The position numbers were made by a program, and so were the translations under genes. Below are positions 61,941 to 64,000 of a DNA stretch of 64,000 nucleotides, piece after piece. The DNA lies in contig BTPG01000008.1 of NCBI GenBank assembly GCA_036245525.1, positions 32,972,231 through 33,036,230 of the forward strand, read 5' to 3'. Under the pieces are notes generated by a model that saw only the letters and a program-made list of their open reading frames with translations, made no database searches and was not told where the DNA came from. Each line of letters opens with the position of its first letter. Positions within the stretch are counted from its first letter, which is position 1. The DNA is from Semisulcospira habei (lineage: Eukaryota; Mollusca; Gastropoda; Semisulcospiridae).

Positions 61941-62298
61941 AACTCCGGCTAAAATATTATTTTCATGCTTAATACTAAGCAAATACTGGTATTAAACACG
62001 GCGAACGGGCACGCCTCACTGATTCAGTTATGAGCTGACTGTACACATTCCGACAAATAGGTGAATGACAAAGCTTCTCATAGTTCAACCTTTATTCTGA
62101 TCAAAGCGGCCACGCTTTATCGTCCGAAGTGATGGTGCGATATTCTAGGTTGTCTCTGACGGCGGCTCTGCTAAGAGGTACTGGCTAAAAGGAATGCTTT
62201 GAGGCCACAACGCCAAATCTGTCACCTGAAAAAAAAATATTACAGCGCGCTTTCTTCGAAGATCTGTCACTGTTCCTGAGGGAAAAACTCGGTTACTC

Positions 62299-62612
62299 TA
62301 GTTAAAGCGACCCACTCCAGGCAGTAAGGAGTAAACCCTTTGGATGTCGGCACCGGTTTTTGTTGCGATGATTACTGCAGGAATCATCGCGACAAAAACC
62401 GCTGCCGACAGCCTCTAAGATTAATAGTCACAATATCTCCGGCCTTTGTAAATGTTCTTAGTAAGTCTTTAAAAAAAAAAAATGCTGGATTAAAGGGCTA
62501 CCTTACGAAGTTTGAATGTCATAAAAATGAAAGACGACTTTTCTGCTCTTCTTCGCCTTTGTACGCAGGAGAGTTCTTCCGTTACGCACAAGTGGCAGTA
62601 GAAGACCTCTGT
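62299..62612. repeat. Dispersed repeat R1, copy occupied by a family C element
   Basis: GACCCACTCCAGGCAGTAAG G, then family C, then GTCACAATATCTCC, GTTCTTAGTAAGTC, GACTTTTCTGCTCTTCTTCG and CAGGAGAGTTCTTCCGTTAC GC align in order with 11671-11882. The family C insert sits where that copy has GGTTAATAC. Confidence 0.7.
62331..62424. mobile_element. Family C MITE, 94 bp
   Basis: GTAAACCCTTTGGATGTCGG ... GATGATTACTGCAGGAATCATC ... GCCGACAGCCTCTAAGATTA A. The right TTAA is intact, the left is GTAAA. Near-perfect palindrome. Confidence 0.88.
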
Positions 62613-62846
62613 TTAACAGTTGAGTGTGCCTACTGACATGGAGTTTGTAAAGAAGGGGCAGGAAGGTCTCAGTTGAGACAAGACAACATTGACAGCCGTT
62701 AATTTGGCAAAATTTAGCAGTCAAAAGTCCGCCATGGCGCAGGCCGGTTTAAGCAGAGTAACCCAGTTCATCTAAGGAAATCAGGGTTACATTAGTTTTT
62801 CTCACGAAGAGAAATATGGACTGCCTCCCCAGGGAAAGCTCATACG

Positions 62847-63018
62847 TTAACCCATAAAGCCCTGACATGCTACGACAGGATGTGGGTCGACCATGATAGT
62901 TCAAGGGTGGTGTCGGAATAGCTTGGCGCCTGTAGGCGCCAAGCTATTCCGACACCACCCTTGAACTATCATGGTCGATCTGTGTCCAGAACTGTGACGT
63001 ACACCTCAAGGGATATCT
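62847..63018 (+). mobile_element. Family B MITE, right end truncated
   Basis: TTAACCCATAAAGCCCTGAC, perfect hairpin GGTGGTGTCGGAATAGCTTG GCGCCTGTAGGCGCC with the change GTCGGAATAG/CTATTCCGAC on both arms, then CTGTGTCCAGAACTGTGACG. The end is replaced by a T run. Confidence 0.85.
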
Positions 63019-63481
63019 TTTTTTTAACCAAAAATAATTGATAATGCCATCCGCAGGATGTAATACGTGATACCACCTGCCTGGCTTTTATTTTCTTCTG
63101 GTGCGTGTACGTGGCGGGGTAGGGAAGGGGGAGGTGAGGATGTTGGGAAGGATGGCATGAATAGGTTGAACGTCCATTATTACGGTTGAATGACCGATAC
63201 TTTAATGGCGCTGCAAATGCACATGCTCTCAATTTTTTGTTTTCAACTCAGTCTCTCAGCGGTGGTTCCGGCAATTCACCTCTGAGAATGTAGAGAAAAG
63301 ACCAGCGGGAAAAAAATGCTTCGTACAATGTGAGAATGTACTGCAGTGTGCGCAAGAATCCGTCACGATCTTTCAAGTGACAGTCCGATTTTAAAAGAAT
63401 TCCTGGTGCTTAATTTGCAGTGTCTCTTCGCTCAGAACTAGAACTTCTTACTATTTTCTGCTTCAATGTTCCTTCGATCTG

Positions 63482-63554
63482 CAATAGGCATAGATGCACA
63501 TGAGTCTCTGCACCTGCAGGTGCATGGCGCATATGAATCTATGCCACTTGCTTG
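63482..63554. mobile_element. Family A hairpin core (subtype)
   Basis: GCAATAGGCATAGATGCACA TGAGTCTCTGCACCTGCAGG TGCATGGCGCATATGAATCT ATGCCACTTGC. Confidence 0.68.
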
Positions 63555-63683
63555 GTTTGAGTTTCGGTCTCCACTTACTTACATCTCTACACCTCAGATG
63601 GAGAGAGAAGGGTTTTTTTTGTAAACTGAAGCCTCAGACTGTCTCAGAACTTTAATGATGGTGATAATGGCTAGTAAGCGAAA

Positions 63684-63813
63684 TGTCCTTGGATGGGGGG
63701 GTGGGGGGGTGCGGGGGGGAGAGGGGGGGGCAGACGTCGGCCGTCGTGGGCCCACGCACTCTGTGCGCGTGCCCACGACGGTCGTCGTCAGCCCGAGGGC
63801 TTTTTGCTTAATG
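63684..63813. repeat. Palindrome family I with a G-run insertion
   Basis: GAAATGTCCTTGGATGG, then a G-rich run (63695-63729), then CAGACGTCGGCCGTCGTGGG CCCACGCACTCTGTGCGCGT GCCCACGACGG ... CCCGAGGGCTTTTTGC. The core stem is near perfect. Confidence 0.78.
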
Positions 63814-64000
63814 GGAAGGCTGGTGTTTAGTGTGTCTTTAGGTTTTGGACCCACCACTAGTGTCTCGGCCTTATCATGATAGATTCTTTGAAGTAAGCTG
63901 TCATTATTTGTAATTACCCGGACGCTCGTGCAATAGCTAGCCTGACGTAGGCGCAGATCGCTATACTTTGAAGTTCAAATTTCTCTCTTATGTTTTTGCC
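63814..64000. other. Unassigned right edge
   Basis: No feature recognised up to the window end. Confidence 0.5.

Overview
The window looks like non-coding, repeat-saturated DNA from an animal genome, most likely a marine invertebrate and plausibly a gastropod mollusc. The evidence is three kinds of decayed non-LTR retrotransposon, pol II style landmarks, very long dinucleotide and tetranucleotide tracts, and no bacterial gene organisation. The species call is inference; no host gene was recognised with certainty. The best candidate for a host or transposon coding exon is a 55-codon open frame at 59225, ending at a splice-donor-like site.

The dominant component is a crowd of short palindromic elements, most of them ending in TTAA. 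I define the families by sequence. Family A is about 215 bp, with ends TTAACCCCTTCACTGCC / GGCAGGGAAGGGGTTAA and a central hairpin built on GCAAGAGGCATAGATCCTCA; over 50 copies or fragments are visible. Family B is about 210 bp, with ends TTAACYCATTCAGCCC / GGGGCTGAATGGGTTAA and a central hairpin around TAGCTTGGCGCC; 19 copies. Family C is about 92 bp and almost wholly palindromic (TTAACCCTTTGGCTGTCGG); 6 loci. Families D, E and F are 76-120 bp palindromes with TTAA or TTAG ends. Palindromes G, H and I recur without TTAA ends. TTAA target sites and CCC-type termini fit non-autonomous piggyBac-like elements; that assignment is inference. Two paralogous empty sites inside the window support duplication of TTAA on insertion.

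Three large minisatellites lie inside such elements: a 44-bp array (117-1882) in the arm of a family A copy, a 54-bp array (10146-11338) made from the right half of a family C copy, and a 25-bp array (29412-31506) made from the right arm of a family A copy. The latter two carry their parent arm sequence at the array edges, so the short palindromes appear to have seeded satellite DNA in place.

Region by region: 0-10 kb holds the 44-bp array, A and B elements and unassigned sequence. 10-16 kb holds the 54-bp array, LINE 3' ends on the minus strand, a palindrome split by a B insertion, and A/B tandems. 16-29 kb holds hAT-like G/C-rich elements with CAGGGGCGGA ends, a triple-nested insertion at 23.0-23.65 kb, and long CTGT/CT/TG tracts. 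29-36 kb holds the 25-bp array and dense A-F elements. 36.8-42.05 kb is a rearranged CR1/L2-like LINE whose ORF1 has an SGNH-hydrolase segment fused by deletion to the end of its reverse transcriptase. 44-46 kb holds a second LINE 3' end and an RTE-like reverse-transcriptase fragment, both minus strand. 46-56 kb is more MITEs and unassigned DNA. 56.4-57.9 kb is a 5'-truncated CR1/L2-like LINE. 58-64 kb holds the candidate exon, MITEs and a second empty-site comparison. Nothing here forms an operon or pathway; the window is a record of repeat insertion and amplification.
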